A stretch of DNA of 64,000 bases from Salegentibacter sp. (GCA_024635795.1 JAGXIH010000020.1:62001-126000); one strand, 5' to 3'; positions 46,445 through 54,829 are shown, counted from the first letter of the stretch. Made by a program: numbers and translations. The notes: generated from the letters alone by a model not told the origin.

Positions 46445-46830
46445 CAATAGTTAGTTGGAGGCCAGCCTGAGGTAATAATATTCATTGGCTCAATCTCATA
46501 ATTATTAGGATCGGAATCTTCTTCAGCACTTTCCGGCTCTCCTGGTGCTTCTTTGGTTGGTGCCAGGAACACCGTAGCGTAGCCTTTTTTCTCTTTTGTT
46601 TTAGGATAAGCGCCCAAATAAAACCGAATTCCCGGTTTCTCTACGCCCTGTCCTTTAGATTTCTCCCGAACATAGTCAAGATACTCCTGCAATTCATCCA
46701 GGCTGTACCAGAATTCGCGGGTATCTTCATAGCCCTGCCCCCGCTGTATTTCTTTTCCGCGAGTACGCACCCATTCATCCTGTTCTTTTCGTGCCTCCTC
46801 AACGCTGATGCATTTTTTTGGCTTTTTCAT
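46444..46830 (-). CDS. Small soluble protein, module copy 1
   Basis: This unrecognised 128-residue hydrophilic protein has no signal peptide. It is paralogous to the gene at 47727, sharing KPKKCIS at the start, TRGKxIxR (about 23-30), EYLxYVxEKS (about 50-59), TVFLxxTK (about 86-93), a Glu/Asp/Pro-rich linker, EIEPxN, and a terminal WPPxxY. The fold is unknown. It is co-translated with the membrane protein that follows. Both copies are preceded by the same palindromic leader (see 46836-46877). Confidence 0.8.
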   Translation of the reverse strand: MKKPKKCISVEEARKEQDEWVRTRGKEIQRGQGYEDTREFWYSLDELQEYLDYVREKSKGQGVEKPGIRFYLGAYPKTKEKKGYATVFLAPTKEAPGEPESAEEDSDPNNYEIEPMNIITSGWPPTNY

Positions 46831-46835
46831 ATGAT

Positions 46836-46877
46836 TGGTTTTTGGTTGGTTTCCTTAAAATTTTGTTAAGCTAAATC
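46836..46877 (-). promoter_or_regulatory. Duplicated palindromic leader, copy 1
   Basis: The segment contains CTTAAAATTTTGTTAAG (46854-46870), a palindrome with CTTAA/TTAAG arms, flanked by TGGTTTTTGGTTGGTT and GCTAAA. Nearly the same sequence lies before copy 2. It begins 5 bases before the start codon. Confidence 0.6.
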
Positions 46878-46951
46878 TATATAAAGTTTTTGAGGAAAGC
46901 AACTCTTTAAATAAGAAGAAAATAAGCTTCATTATATGTAATTAAGTGCCT

Positions 46952-47704
46952 TCATCTAACTTCACTTGTTTTTAATTCCCGATTTTCTGTTCTATTAAAA
47001 ATGACTGCCATAAATCCAATAACATACATTCCATATAGAAAAACGTTAGCATACCTCAAAACACTAGCAAAAAGATTAATAAAATCAGGATTAGCTTCCA
47101 GAAAGTAAACGGAGTAAATATTTATAGGCTGGACGATCAAAAAGTAAATTAATATCCCGGTAAAAACGTAGAAAAACAGGTTTCTTTTAAAATTTAGAAT
47201 CTTATCACTGGTAAGCAAATCATATAAATAAACGCCTACACTTACTGAAATCCATATTGCTCCAACCAACAATATTGGTACGTTATAAGCCTGAAAAATA
47301 TCACTCCCAAGCAGAATTAAACCGATAGAATATATGAGGTATATACCAGTACCACGTCTAATAAAAGTTTTTAATTTAGGATTTAAAATTTCCGACTGAA
47401 TAAAATAAGAATAACACAGGATGAAGTAAATCTGTGCTAAATTAAAATACCAGGTATTTCTTGAAAATGGAGAATCTTTTAAAAAAGAAGCTGTTTGATA
47501 ATTATCAAAATAAGCCCATAATGAATATCCCCCTAAAACATCAATGATAAAGACCGACCATAGAAAATATACAAAAAATCTTTTATTCTTAGCGACTTTG
47601 GGATGCAGGACCAAGAAAATACTGCCTGTGAAAGCAGCTAAAAATTCCATCAAGAAAGTTACATATATCTTCTTTTCAATATAGAATTCAAAAAGCTCGT
47701 TCAA
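46952..47704 (-). CDS. Polytopic membrane protein, module copy 2
   Basis: This unrecognised 250-residue membrane protein has about seven hydrophobic helices. It shares with the copy-1 protein the FLK-x(4)-RNxWxFN block, the SDKIL-x(2)-KR block, and the tail SVxxxxNxxxYxxYxIxF. The start is TTG at 47704; the next ATG (19 codons on) would remove the start of helix 1. It follows its small partner after 22 bases. A 121-base spacer with the second leader separates it from copy 1. Confidence 0.75.
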   Translation of the reverse strand: MNELFEFYIEKKIYVTFLMEFLAAFTGSIFLVLHPKVAKNKRFFVYFLWSVFIIDVLGGYSLWAYFDNYQTASFLKDSPFSRNTWYFNLAQIYFILCYSYFIQSEILNPKLKTFIRRGTGIYLIYSIGLILLGSDIFQAYNVPILLVGAIWISVSVGVYLYDLLTSDKILNFKRNLFFYVFTGILIYFLIVQPINIYSVYFLEANPDFINLFASVLRYANVFLYGMYVIGFMAVIFNRTENRELKTSEVR

Positions 47705-47726
47705 AAATTTTAAATTTTAAATAAAA

Positions 47727-48116
47727 TTATTCCCCATAAACACCGGGAGGCCATAAACCACTGCCTGTATTATACGGTTCGATTTCAGGATTATCCTCAA
47801 AATCTGATTCTTCTTCCTCTATGTTTTCCGATTTCGGTTTAGTAGCCGAAAGAAATACCGTGCTCAGACTTGGTTTTCCATTTCCAGGGGCATAAGATCC
47901 CATCCAGATACAAACTCCGGGATCTTCAATTCCTTTTTCTCCAGATTTTTCTTTTACATACTTAAGATACTCTTCTAATTCAGCCACACTAAATTTCACG
48001 GCGCAAACATCCTTGTGCTTCTCTGATCTTTCAATGGCTTTTCCTCGGGTTTTCCACCATCTTGATTGAAGGTCTTTCGCCTCCTGGCGGGAAATGCATT
48101 TTTTTGGTTTTTCCAT
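47727..48116 (-). CDS. Small soluble protein, module copy 2
   Basis: This unrecognised 129-residue hydrophilic protein is the paralogue of the one at 46444, and the first gene of the six-gene unit. Conserved blocks run MEKPKKCIS, TRGKAIERS, EYLKYVKEKS, STVFLSATK, an acidic linker (EEEESDFEDN), EIEPYN and WPPGVY. Cys7 is shared with copy 1; the other two (Cys38, Cys69) are not. It has no signal or membrane segment, so it is expected in the cytosol. Confidence 0.8.
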   Translation of the reverse strand: MEKPKKCISRQEAKDLQSRWWKTRGKAIERSEKHKDVCAVKFSVAELEEYLKYVKEKSGEKGIEDPGVCIWMGSYAPGNGKPSLSTVFLSATKPKSENIEEEESDFEDNPEIEPYNTGSGLWPPGVYGE

Positions 48117-48118
48117 AA

Positions 48119-48162
48119 TTTTGGTTTTTGGTTGGTTAACTTAAAATTTTGTTAAGCTAAAA
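48119..48162 (-). promoter_or_regulatory. Duplicated palindromic leader, copy 2
   Basis: CTTAAAATTTTGTTAAG (48140-48156) lies in the same flanks (TTGGTTTTTGGTTGGTTAA and GCTAAAA) as at 46836-46877. Conservation of a non-coding palindrome in front of both copies suggests an operator or RNA element. Confidence 0.6.
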
Positions 48163-48227
48163 TTAGTGAAAATTCCTGGAGCTTAAAAAAACCGGGAGCG
48201 AATACGAGACTACCAAAGGTTTAAAAT

Positions 48228-48302
48228 AAAAAAGTGCCGTCTTGGTTTATCGGAAAACTAACTACCCTACCAATTAGTTTTCCACCTTAACGACACTTTT
48301 TT
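48228..48302 (-). terminator. Leader hairpin with T-run, possible attenuator
   Basis: Outer arms AAAAAAGTG (48228-48236) and CACTTTTTT (48294-48302) enclose a perfect 10-base inner stem, GGAAAACTAA (48252-48261) with TTAGTTTTCC (48274-48283). On the minus strand it ends in TTTTTTATTTT. It lies between the promoter and the first gene of the six-gene unit, so it could be an attenuator or end a short RNA. It could also be bidirectional. Confidence 0.6.
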
Positions 48303-48338
48303 GCCCCAAAACACTTTAGCTAACTAAAATGACTGATA

Positions 48339-48369
48339 CAAATGTAGACGAAGGTATACTTGTCTACAA
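48339..48369 (-). promoter_or_regulatory. Promoter with dyad operator of the six-gene unit
   Basis: On the minus strand TACATTTG (48339-48346) is a perfect -7 TAnnTTTG, with TTG (48367-48369) 20 bases upstream as the -33 element. The inverted repeat TGTAGAC-N12-GTCTACA (48343-48368) overlaps both boxes, as an operator would. Confidence 0.6.
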
Positions 48370-48388
48370 GGGGAAAAATCCCCTTTTT
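48368..48388 (+). terminator. Small GC hairpin with T-run
   Basis: AAGGGGA and TCCCCTT flank four A residues and are followed by TTT on the plus strand. It lies just upstream of the minus-strand promoter, downstream of pxpC. It may insulate the two units. Confidence 0.45.
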
Positions 48389-48447
48389 GATAATTCATTG
48401 AAAGAAATGTTATTTAAATTCTAAATAATAACCGGTTTCCAAAATTT

Positions 48448-49305
48448 TTAGGAACCTGATTTAAAATGTACTTCCTCTCCTGTCTTCTTCTGCACCAGGA
48501 TGTTAAGGGAATGTTCACTAAGCTGAAGTACTCTGGGATAACCGCCCGTGGTTTGGCAATCCCGCATTAAAATGATAAGATTTCCTCCCGGAGTGAGTTG
48601 TACAGTACCGGGCAAGACCGGTCCGGTGATGATGGGTTCCAGTTGGTTTTCCAGTTTTTCCCCGAGCTGCACCGCCATTCGGTTATTGTTTTTACTAATG
48701 CTGAAGTTGGTTTTTTGCAATTTAGTTTTTAATTCCTGCGGAAGCCGGTCAAATTCAGGCCCGGGAAAGACTTTGATCTCAGAAGTCTCCAGGTAAGAAG
48801 GATCGAATTTCACTGAAGCATAGGTCTCCTTTTCCTCTCCTGAAACTGCTGAATAAGGCAGACGATGGCCTTTCTCCAGTTTTTGAAATTCCGTAATTCC
48901 CTCATACCAGCTGCGGCTTTCCAGGATCTTTTCGGTTTGAAAACCACCTGCGATGGCGAGATAGGCCCTGGAACCTTTCACCGGTCTTCCGAAACTGAGC
49001 ACATCTCCGGATTCTACTTTAATGACCTCATTATTCTCTATTTCTGCATCATTGAGTTTCGGACTGAGATAAGCTCCACTAATCGCGATCTTAGTTGGCG
49101 CCGGAAATTTAAGTTTTGGGCCCATTTGGGTTATTTCCAAAACCGCGGCATCGGCCTTATTTCGTAAAATGAGATTCGCTGTTTTTAAAGCCAGCCTGTC
49201 CATCGCTCCCGAAAAAGGAACTCCGTATTTCTGAAATCCGCGCCGACCAAAATCCTGAATGCTGGAAAATAATCCCGGGTGTAAAACTTCGATCTCAGCC
49301 TTCAT
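48448..49305 (-). CDS. pxpC: 5-oxoprolinase subunit C (PxpC)
   Basis: PxpC belongs to the KipA/biotin-dependent-carboxyltransferase-like family and, with PxpA and PxpB, cleaves 5-oxoproline to glutamate using ATP. The 285-residue chain shows GLFSSIQDFGRRGFQKYGVPFSG (partly cited), PGPEFDRLP and LTPGGNLIILMRDCQTTGGYPRV near the C terminus. Its start overlaps the pxpB end by 11 bases. It is the last gene of the unit. Confidence 0.93.
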   Translation of the reverse strand: MKAEIEVLHPGLFSSIQDFGRRGFQKYGVPFSGAMDRLALKTANLILRNKADAAVLEITQMGPKLKFPAPTKIAISGAYLSPKLNDAEIENNEVIKVESGDVLSFGRPVKGSRAYLAIAGGFQTEKILESRSWYEGITEFQKLEKGHRLPYSAVSGEEKETYASVKFDPSYLETSEIKVFPGPEFDRLPQELKTKLQKTNFSISKNNNRMAVQLGEKLENQLEPIITGPVLPGTVQLTPGGNLIILMRDCQTTGGYPRVLQLSEHSLNILVQKKTGEEVHFKSGS

Positions 49306-50026
49306 AGTTTTCCTTTTTTAGTTGAAATTTACCATCGGAAACCTGTTGCGAAATCTCCTCAAATTCCACTTTGGAAACGGAATAAAATTTCACCTTGTCG
49401 CCAGGCGAAATTTCACAAGGCGGGTCTGAATTTTTATCGAAAAAATTCACCGGACAATTGCCTAAAATCTGCCAGCCGCCGGGACTGGATTTTGGGTAAA
49501 TTCCGGTCTGATTTTCACCTATCCCCACAGCCCCTTTTTCGATCTTCAAACGCGGCTCTTTTTTACGCGAGATCTGAAGCTTTTTATCAAGGCCACCAAG
49601 GTATAGAAATCCGGGTAAAAAACCTATAAAATAAACCGTGTAAACCGGGGCAGTATGCAATTCGATTATTTGAATTTTTGAAAGCTTTTTTTGACTGGAA
49701 ATTTCTTCCAGGTCCCAACCGAATTCTTCATCATAACACACAGGCAGATGAAATATTTGCCGGTTGGATAATTTTATTATCTTAGCTTCATCAAACAGTC
49801 GTTTTAAAGCTGAAACCTCTCCATAGACGTCTTCTATAGCAAACAGGTAACTAATTAATAACGAGTTGTATGTGTTGGTTACCTCAACTTTTACTTCATC
49901 ATAAAATTCTTCCAGCTTATTTTTGTAAAAAAGCAACTTTTCGAGCAGGCTTTCATCGATCACCGGCTCAAATTGAACCAGGATCGCCCGCTCCCCCATC
50001 GTCGATATTTTTGGAAATTCAGCCAT
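49295..50026 (-). CDS. pxpB: 5-oxoprolinase subunit B (PxpB)
   Basis: PxpB is the KipI-like cyclophilin-fold partner of PxpC. Of 243 residues, the N-terminal domain starts STMGERAILVQFEP and the C-terminal one holds YFIGFLPGFLYLGGLD and GIYPKSSPGGWQILG, the family signature. The start overlaps the pxpA stop (TAATG). In Bacillus the same protein was first studied as a kinase inhibitor (KipI), but the full pxpABC set here supports the enzyme role. Confidence 0.94.
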   Translation of the reverse strand: MAEFPKISTMGERAILVQFEPVIDESLLEKLLFYKNKLEEFYDEVKVEVTNTYNSLLISYLFAIEDVYGEVSALKRLFDEAKIIKLSNRQIFHLPVCYDEEFGWDLEEISSQKKLSKIQIIELHTAPVYTVYFIGFLPGFLYLGGLDKKLQISRKKEPRLKIEKGAVGIGENQTGIYPKSSPGGWQILGNCPVNFFDKNSDPPCEISPGDKVKFYSVSKVEFEEISQQVSDGKFQLKKENYEG

Positions 50027-50763
50027 TAGGTGTTCTTGATTTTAATGTTTTTTTCGGCCAGTTTTTCGTGTAAATATTTCAAAATTTCAACCGAATTTGG
50101 GGTGTCGCTATGCAGGCAAAAAGTGTCTGCCTTGCAGCTGATATCTACGTCGTTTTCACAACGAATTTTCCCTTCAGAAAACATAGCAAAAAGATGCTCA
50201 AAAACGGCTTCTTTTTCAGTGATCAAAGCCCTGGGTATTGAACGCGAAACCAGGCTGTAATTTTGGTTGTAATTCCTGTCCGCAAAAGCTTCAAAAATGA
50301 GTGGAATTTTCCTTTCTGCCATTTCAGAAATCACCGAATTCTGAGGCACAAAAAGCGGTAAAATTTCATCGAATTCCAACACCGAATCGATCACGATCTG
50401 AGCGATCTTTTCATCTTTTGCGGCATCGTTATAAAGTGCCCCGTGAGGTTTTATGTGGCTGAGTTTTGCACCTTCGGCTTCAGCGATCTGCTTCAGACTT
50501 AAGATCTGGGCGACCAAAGAAAGCTGAAGATCTTCCGCAGAAATGTCCAGGGATTTTCTTCCGAAGTTTTCCTTATCGGGATAGGAAGGATGCGCGCCTA
50601 TCTCCACATCGTGTTCCAGAGCCAGAGCTACTGTATGCTGCATCGTCTCCAAAGTACCCGCGTGACCACCACAGGCGATATTACAGGCCGAAATAAGCGG
50701 CATCAGGTCGGCATCGTAATTGCCCCCTTCGCCCAGGTCGCAGTTGATATGAATTTCTTTCAC
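50026..50763 (-). CDS. pxpA: 5-oxoprolinase subunit A (PxpA)
   Basis: PxpA belongs to the LamB/YcsF family. The 245-residue chain opens INCDLGEGGNYDADLMPLIS. It contains ISACNIACGGHAGTLETM, IGAHPSYPDKENFGRK, LSHIKPHGALYNDAA and a C-terminal CLHSDTPNS segment, all typical. It is overlapped by pxpB and lies 31 bases after the transporter gene, so it belongs to the same operon. Confidence 0.95.
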   Translation of the reverse strand: MKEIHINCDLGEGGNYDADLMPLISACNIACGGHAGTLETMQHTVALALEHDVEIGAHPSYPDKENFGRKSLDISAEDLQLSLVAQILSLKQIAEAEGAKLSHIKPHGALYNDAAKDEKIAQIVIDSVLEFDEILPLFVPQNSVISEMAERKIPLIFEAFADRNYNQNYSLVSRSIPRALITEKEAVFEHLFAMFSEGKIRCENDVDISCKADTFCLHSDTPNSVEILKYLHEKLAEKNIKIKNT

Positions 50764-50794
50764 GGTTTATGGTTTTAACAATATTCAGTAAAGA

Positions 50795-52015
50795 TCAGAA
50801 ACTCCCGATCACGCTCACAATGGCCTTTATCCCCAGGAAAACAGACAATGCGATCACCAGAATTCCCAGAATATTTTGCCAAACACTGTTGCGATGCTGC
50901 CCCAGCACTGAATGTTTATTAACTATCCAAAATAAGAAAATCGCGATTACGGGCAATAGAATTCCGTTGGCAATTTGAGCAAACCGAATGATCTCGATGG
51001 GGTTGATCTGTAAAGACGAAAAGAAAACACCCAGGATGAGCACTCCTGCCCACACCATTTTAAATTTTGCGGAAGCCATTCCGCCTTTCCACCCCAGAGA
51101 GCCCTGCACCACGTAGGCCGCAGCCAGAGGAGCGATTATGGAAGAAGTGATCCCGGCAGCTAAAAGTCCCAGCGCCATAAACCAGGTGGCAAATTTCCCG
51201 AAAAGCGGTTCAAGGCTAAGAGCCATATCGGCCGCGGAATTTACATCGGTGATTCCGGCCGAGGCTGCGGAGATTAGGATCGCCATAGAAACCACACCTC
51301 CCAGGAGGATGGAAACCACCAGTTCTTTTCGGGCTGTTGGCAGAAAGGAAGAATCCTTCCACTTTTCACTCACCAGGGAAGCGTGCAGAAATAAATTATA
51401 AGGTACCACCGTAGTTCCTACAATAGCCATAACCGTAAGCAAGCCGGCGGCATTGGTGGTGGGAATAAAACCTTTTAAGACTTCAAAAATATCGGGTTTG
51501 GTAAGGATAGCGGTAAGCACAAAGCTGATACTCATTAGTAATACCAGTCCTATGAAAACTTTTTCCAGGGTTTTGTAGCTTCCGGAGAAGAGCAGAAGAA
51601 AAGCGATAAATCCAATGAGCAAGCTCCAGAGATTGAGCTGAAAAGTACCCAGCTGCAGACTCTGATCCCCAAAGATGGCCTGAGCGCCAAGAACTGCTCC
51701 GGTGATATTTCCGGCTTCGTAGGCGGCATTACCTATCACTATGGCCGAGAAGATTAAAATGATTGAGAAAACCCTTAAAAATGGTCTTTTGATCTCTTCG
51801 CGAATTACTTCGCTGAGACCTTTTTGCGACACCACTCCCAAGCGGGCCGACATTTCCTGCAAAATGATACAGGAAAACACAGAGAGTAAAAGCGCCCATA
51901 GGAGGCTGTAACCAAATTCCACCCCGGCCAGGGTACAGACCGTCACCGTTCCCGGACCGATAAATGCTGCCGAGACCAGAATACCCGGCCCTAGATTTTT
52001 TAAAAAATTTCTCAC
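50795..52015 (-). CDS. Divergent NRAMP-family transporter, pxp-linked
   Basis: This 406-residue membrane protein has about 11 helices and opens LGPGILVSAAFIGPGTVTVC. The helix-1 DPGN metal site reads GPGT and the helix-6 MPH reads VPYN, so the classical Mn/Fe ligands are missing. B. subtilis has an NRAMP-like ycsG gene next to its ycsF (pxpA), so the link is conserved. Uptake of 5-oxoproline or of a metal needed by the enzyme are both possible. The start is GTG, overlapping the preceding stop (GTGA). Confidence 0.85.
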   Translation of the reverse strand: MRNFLKNLGPGILVSAAFIGPGTVTVCTLAGVEFGYSLLWALLLSVFSCIILQEMSARLGVVSQKGLSEVIREEIKRPFLRVFSIILIFSAIVIGNAAYEAGNITGAVLGAQAIFGDQSLQLGTFQLNLWSLLIGFIAFLLLFSGSYKTLEKVFIGLVLLMSISFVLTAILTKPDIFEVLKGFIPTTNAAGLLTVMAIVGTTVVPYNLFLHASLVSEKWKDSSFLPTARKELVVSILLGGVVSMAILISAASAGITDVNSAADMALSLEPLFGKFATWFMALGLLAAGITSSIIAPLAAAYVVQGSLGWKGGMASAKFKMVWAGVLILGVFFSSLQINPIEIIRFAQIANGILLPVIAIFLFWIVNKHSVLGQHRNSVWQNILGILVIALSVFLGIKAIVSVIGSF

Positions 52016-53157
52016 TTGCCCTTGCGGGATTCATTGAGCGCGTAGATGGCAAAACTGCCTAACCAGTGCCCACCTTCGTAGCTGTCGCCTACTAAATTAG
52101 GAAAAGAATAAGCCACGTGCCTATCGGCGACGCTCTTTAAATGACCAAATTCTTCAGGGTATTTATTGACCAGGCCGTAAAAAACCCAGGCGCGGCTAAA
52201 ATTCAATCCGTCGAGATGTACCAGTTTTCCATCGGTGCGATCGGAAACTTCGCCTACTTCAATATCGAAACCTTCTTTTTTAAGATCTGGCATAAAATCT
52301 TCTACCCACATTATAAAAGCATTTTTAGGCAAAACACGTCGCATGATATTCACCTCCTCCAAACAAGGAGAAAGAAAATCGAAGCCACCCGGCTCCCAGG
52401 ATATGGGGCAATGGTCATCACTAAGGTAAAAATCTTTAGCCCGCTTCGAGATAAGGTCTTGAAACTCCTTATTTTCGACAGTAACTGCATAATCCCAGGC
52501 GTAAGACAATGCAAAGGCAGTATTCTCGTGTTCTCCAACCCTGATAGGATAATTGAGTTTTGGCAGAAACTCCGTGTAGCGTTCTACAATAAGATCGGTT
52601 AAAGGCTGGAGATTTTGATCAAGTTCTTCAGCCAGGGGATCATCCCAGGTCTTGAGTTCCTCTGCCAGCTTGAGCAACCAGGCCCAGCCATAGGTGCGCT
52701 CATAAGAATCGCTTTCTTCTCTTCTAAAATATTCCAACTCTCCCCGAATATTTTCAGCAGAAAGACTCTTTTGAAGTAATTCCCTGATTTGTTCGCGCTT
52801 TTCAAGCTTTGGAAACTGTTTGAGAAGGCTTACCAGGGACCAATGCCCGTGCACCGAAGAATGCCAGTCAAAACAGCCATAAAAGGCGGGATGAAGTTCG
52901 CTTGGCTCCCCCATCGCTTCCTTGTTTTCCAGAGTTTGCCCCAGTTTATTAGGATATTCGGTTTCAATACAAGAAAGGGGAAGTTCGGCCAGTTTATTGG
53001 CTTCCTCGAGATCAAATTCTATGCTTTCGCTAAGTAAAGCCTCGGTATTTGTAGGTGCTTTTATACTATCGGCTTCATCTGCTGAAACTTTTTCAGAGCT
53101 TTCGTTGTTTTTACAGCCGGAAATAATTATTAAGAGAAGCAGGATTATTCGTTTCAT
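52012..53157 (-). CDS. DUF2891 lipoprotein
   Basis: This exported lipoprotein of 381 residues has a signal ending in LLIIISGC, with Cys15 as the lipid site. The DUF2891 domain follows, beginning with ELHPAFYGCFDWHSSVHGHW and containing ERTYGWAWLLKLAEEL and NYPIRVGEHENTAFALSYAW. It is mostly helical, probably an alpha/alpha toroid as in glycan or peptide-active enzymes. The function is unknown. Its stop overlaps the start of the NRAMP gene, so it is the first gene of the 5-oxoproline operon and may feed it with substrate. Confidence 0.86.
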   Translation of the reverse strand: MKRIILLLLIIISGCKNNESSEKVSADEADSIKAPTNTEALLSESIEFDLEEANKLAELPLSCIETEYPNKLGQTLENKEAMGEPSELHPAFYGCFDWHSSVHGHWSLVSLLKQFPKLEKREQIRELLQKSLSAENIRGELEYFRREESDSYERTYGWAWLLKLAEELKTWDDPLAEELDQNLQPLTDLIVERYTEFLPKLNYPIRVGEHENTAFALSYAWDYAVTVENKEFQDLISKRAKDFYLSDDHCPISWEPGGFDFLSPCLEEVNIMRRVLPKNAFIMWVEDFMPDLKKEGFDIEVGEVSDRTDGKLVHLDGLNFSRAWVFYGLVNKYPEEFGHLKSVADRHVAYSFPNLVGDSYEGGHWLGSFAIYALNESRKGK

Positions 53158-53239
53158 CGGTTATGGGTTGTGAGCAAGTAAAGATATAAGTTTATAGATA
53201 AACCCTCTAAAAATTTGCATTCATTTATAATTTAGAAAC

Positions 53240-54778
53240 TTAACCCAGCCAACCGTCCCGATCCAGACTTCTATACTGAATGGCTTCGCTGATGTGACTG
53301 GCCGCAATATTTTCAGATTGCTCCAAATCGGCGATACTGCGGGATACCTTCAAAATACGATCATAGGCCCTGGCGGAAAGATTGAGCCGTTCCATCGCAG
53401 TTTTTAGCAGTTGTTTGGAAGCTTCATCCAGATCACAGAACTCACGTATCTGCTTTACGCTCATTTGAGCATTATAATGGACGTTGGGATTTTCTTTAAA
53501 ACGCTGCGTTTGAATTTCCCGGGCGGCTGTAACCCTTTTCCTTATATCAACACTGCTTTCTCCCCGGCGTTCTTCGCTGAGTTTTTCAAAAGGTACAGGC
53601 GTAACTTCAATATGAATATCTATTCTATCCAGGAGTGGACCACTAATTCTACTAAGATAACGCTGCATTTCGGCAGGGCTGGAAGTTACCGGAGAATCGG
53701 GATCATTAAAATAACCGCTGGGACTTGGGTTCATACTTGCCACAAGCATAAAACTTGAAGGATAGGTTACAGTGAATTTAGCACGGGAAATTGTGACTTC
53801 ACGATCCTCGAGCGGTTGGCGCATCACTTCAAGCACGCCGCGTTTAAACTCAGGAAGTTCATCCAGAAATAAAACCCCATTATGCGACAATGAGATTTCC
53901 CCCGGCTGCGGATAAGCCCCGCCGCCGACAAGGGCGACATCCGAAATTGTGTGGTGAGGGCTCCTGAAAGGTCGCTGAGACATCAAACCTACATTTTCAC
54001 GTATCCTGCCAACTACACTATGAATTTTAGTAGTTTCCAAAGCTTCATGCAAAGTCATAGGAGGTAGAATACTGGGAAGGCGTTTTGCCAGCATTGTTTT
54101 TCCTGCTCCCGGCGGACCGATTAGAATGATATTATGCCCCCCGGCTGCAGCTATCTCCATACAGCGTTTGATGGATTCCTGCCCTTTTACATCGGCAAAA
54201 TCGTGGTCGGGATTATCCAGGCTTTTATAAAATTCTTCACGGGTATCGATGATGGTTTGCTCCAGAGGTTCTTCCTTATCAAAAAACCTGATCACTTCCA
54301 TTATATTATCCACGCCATAGATCTTAAGCCCATTCACTACAGCGGCTTCCTTTGCGTTTTGCTTGGGTAGGATGAAGCCTTTAAAACCTTCTTCTCTGGC
54401 TTTAATGGCAATAGGAAGCGCCCCCTTTATGGGTTGCAGACTTCCATCGAGGGAAAGCTCCCCCATTATTATATAATCTGAAATGTTATCAGCCTTGATC
54501 TGGCTTGAAGCGGTTAGAATACCGAGGGCAAGTGTAAGGTCGTAGGCCGAGCCTTCTTTCCGAAGATCAGCCGGGGCCATATTCACTATAATTTTTTTTC
54601 CCGGAAATTTATAACCGGTATTCTGTAAGGCGGCGGTTATGCGATAACTACTTTCTTTGACAGCGTTATCGGGTAAACCAACCAGATGATATCCAATGCC
54701 GGTAGCTACATTTACTTCAATAGTAATTGTAGTTGCTTCTACCCCAAAAACGGCACTTCCGTAAACTTTTACCAGCAT
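53240..54778 (-). CDS. comM: YifB/ComM-family AAA ATPase
   Basis: This cytosolic 512-residue protein has an N-terminal Lon-protease-like domain (about 1-165), a Mg-chelatase-type AAA domain with Walker A IGPPGAGKTMLAKRLPSI and Walker B GVLFLDELPEFKRGVLEVM, and a C-terminal helical lid (about 400-512). ComM in other bacteria is a hexameric helicase that promotes branch migration in natural transformation. No competence gene lies close by, so the symbol is by similarity only. Confidence 0.92.
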   Translation of the reverse strand: MLVKVYGSAVFGVEATTITIEVNVATGIGYHLVGLPDNAVKESSYRITAALQNTGYKFPGKKIIVNMAPADLRKEGSAYDLTLALGILTASSQIKADNISDYIIMGELSLDGSLQPIKGALPIAIKAREEGFKGFILPKQNAKEAAVVNGLKIYGVDNIMEVIRFFDKEEPLEQTIIDTREEFYKSLDNPDHDFADVKGQESIKRCMEIAAAGGHNIILIGPPGAGKTMLAKRLPSILPPMTLHEALETTKIHSVVGRIRENVGLMSQRPFRSPHHTISDVALVGGGAYPQPGEISLSHNGVLFLDELPEFKRGVLEVMRQPLEDREVTISRAKFTVTYPSSFMLVASMNPSPSGYFNDPDSPVTSSPAEMQRYLSRISGPLLDRIDIHIEVTPVPFEKLSEERRGESSVDIRKRVTAAREIQTQRFKENPNVHYNAQMSVKQIREFCDLDEASKQLLKTAMERLNLSARAYDRILKVSRSIADLEQSENIAASHISEAIQYRSLDRDGWLG

Positions 54779-54829
54779 TTAAAGAATTGTTTCTTTAAAT
54801 TTAGTAAAATTTATGAAATGATTTGAGTC

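Larger units (their letters stand above)
48117..48447. other. 331-base spacer with promoter and hairpins
   Basis: There is no gene here. In the minus sense it holds, in order, a -33/-7 promoter with a dyad (48339-48369), a terminator-like hairpin (48228-48302) and the palindromic leader (48119-48162) before the small-protein gene. It also separates the unit from the pxp operon, whose last gene ends at 48448. Confidence 0.6.
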
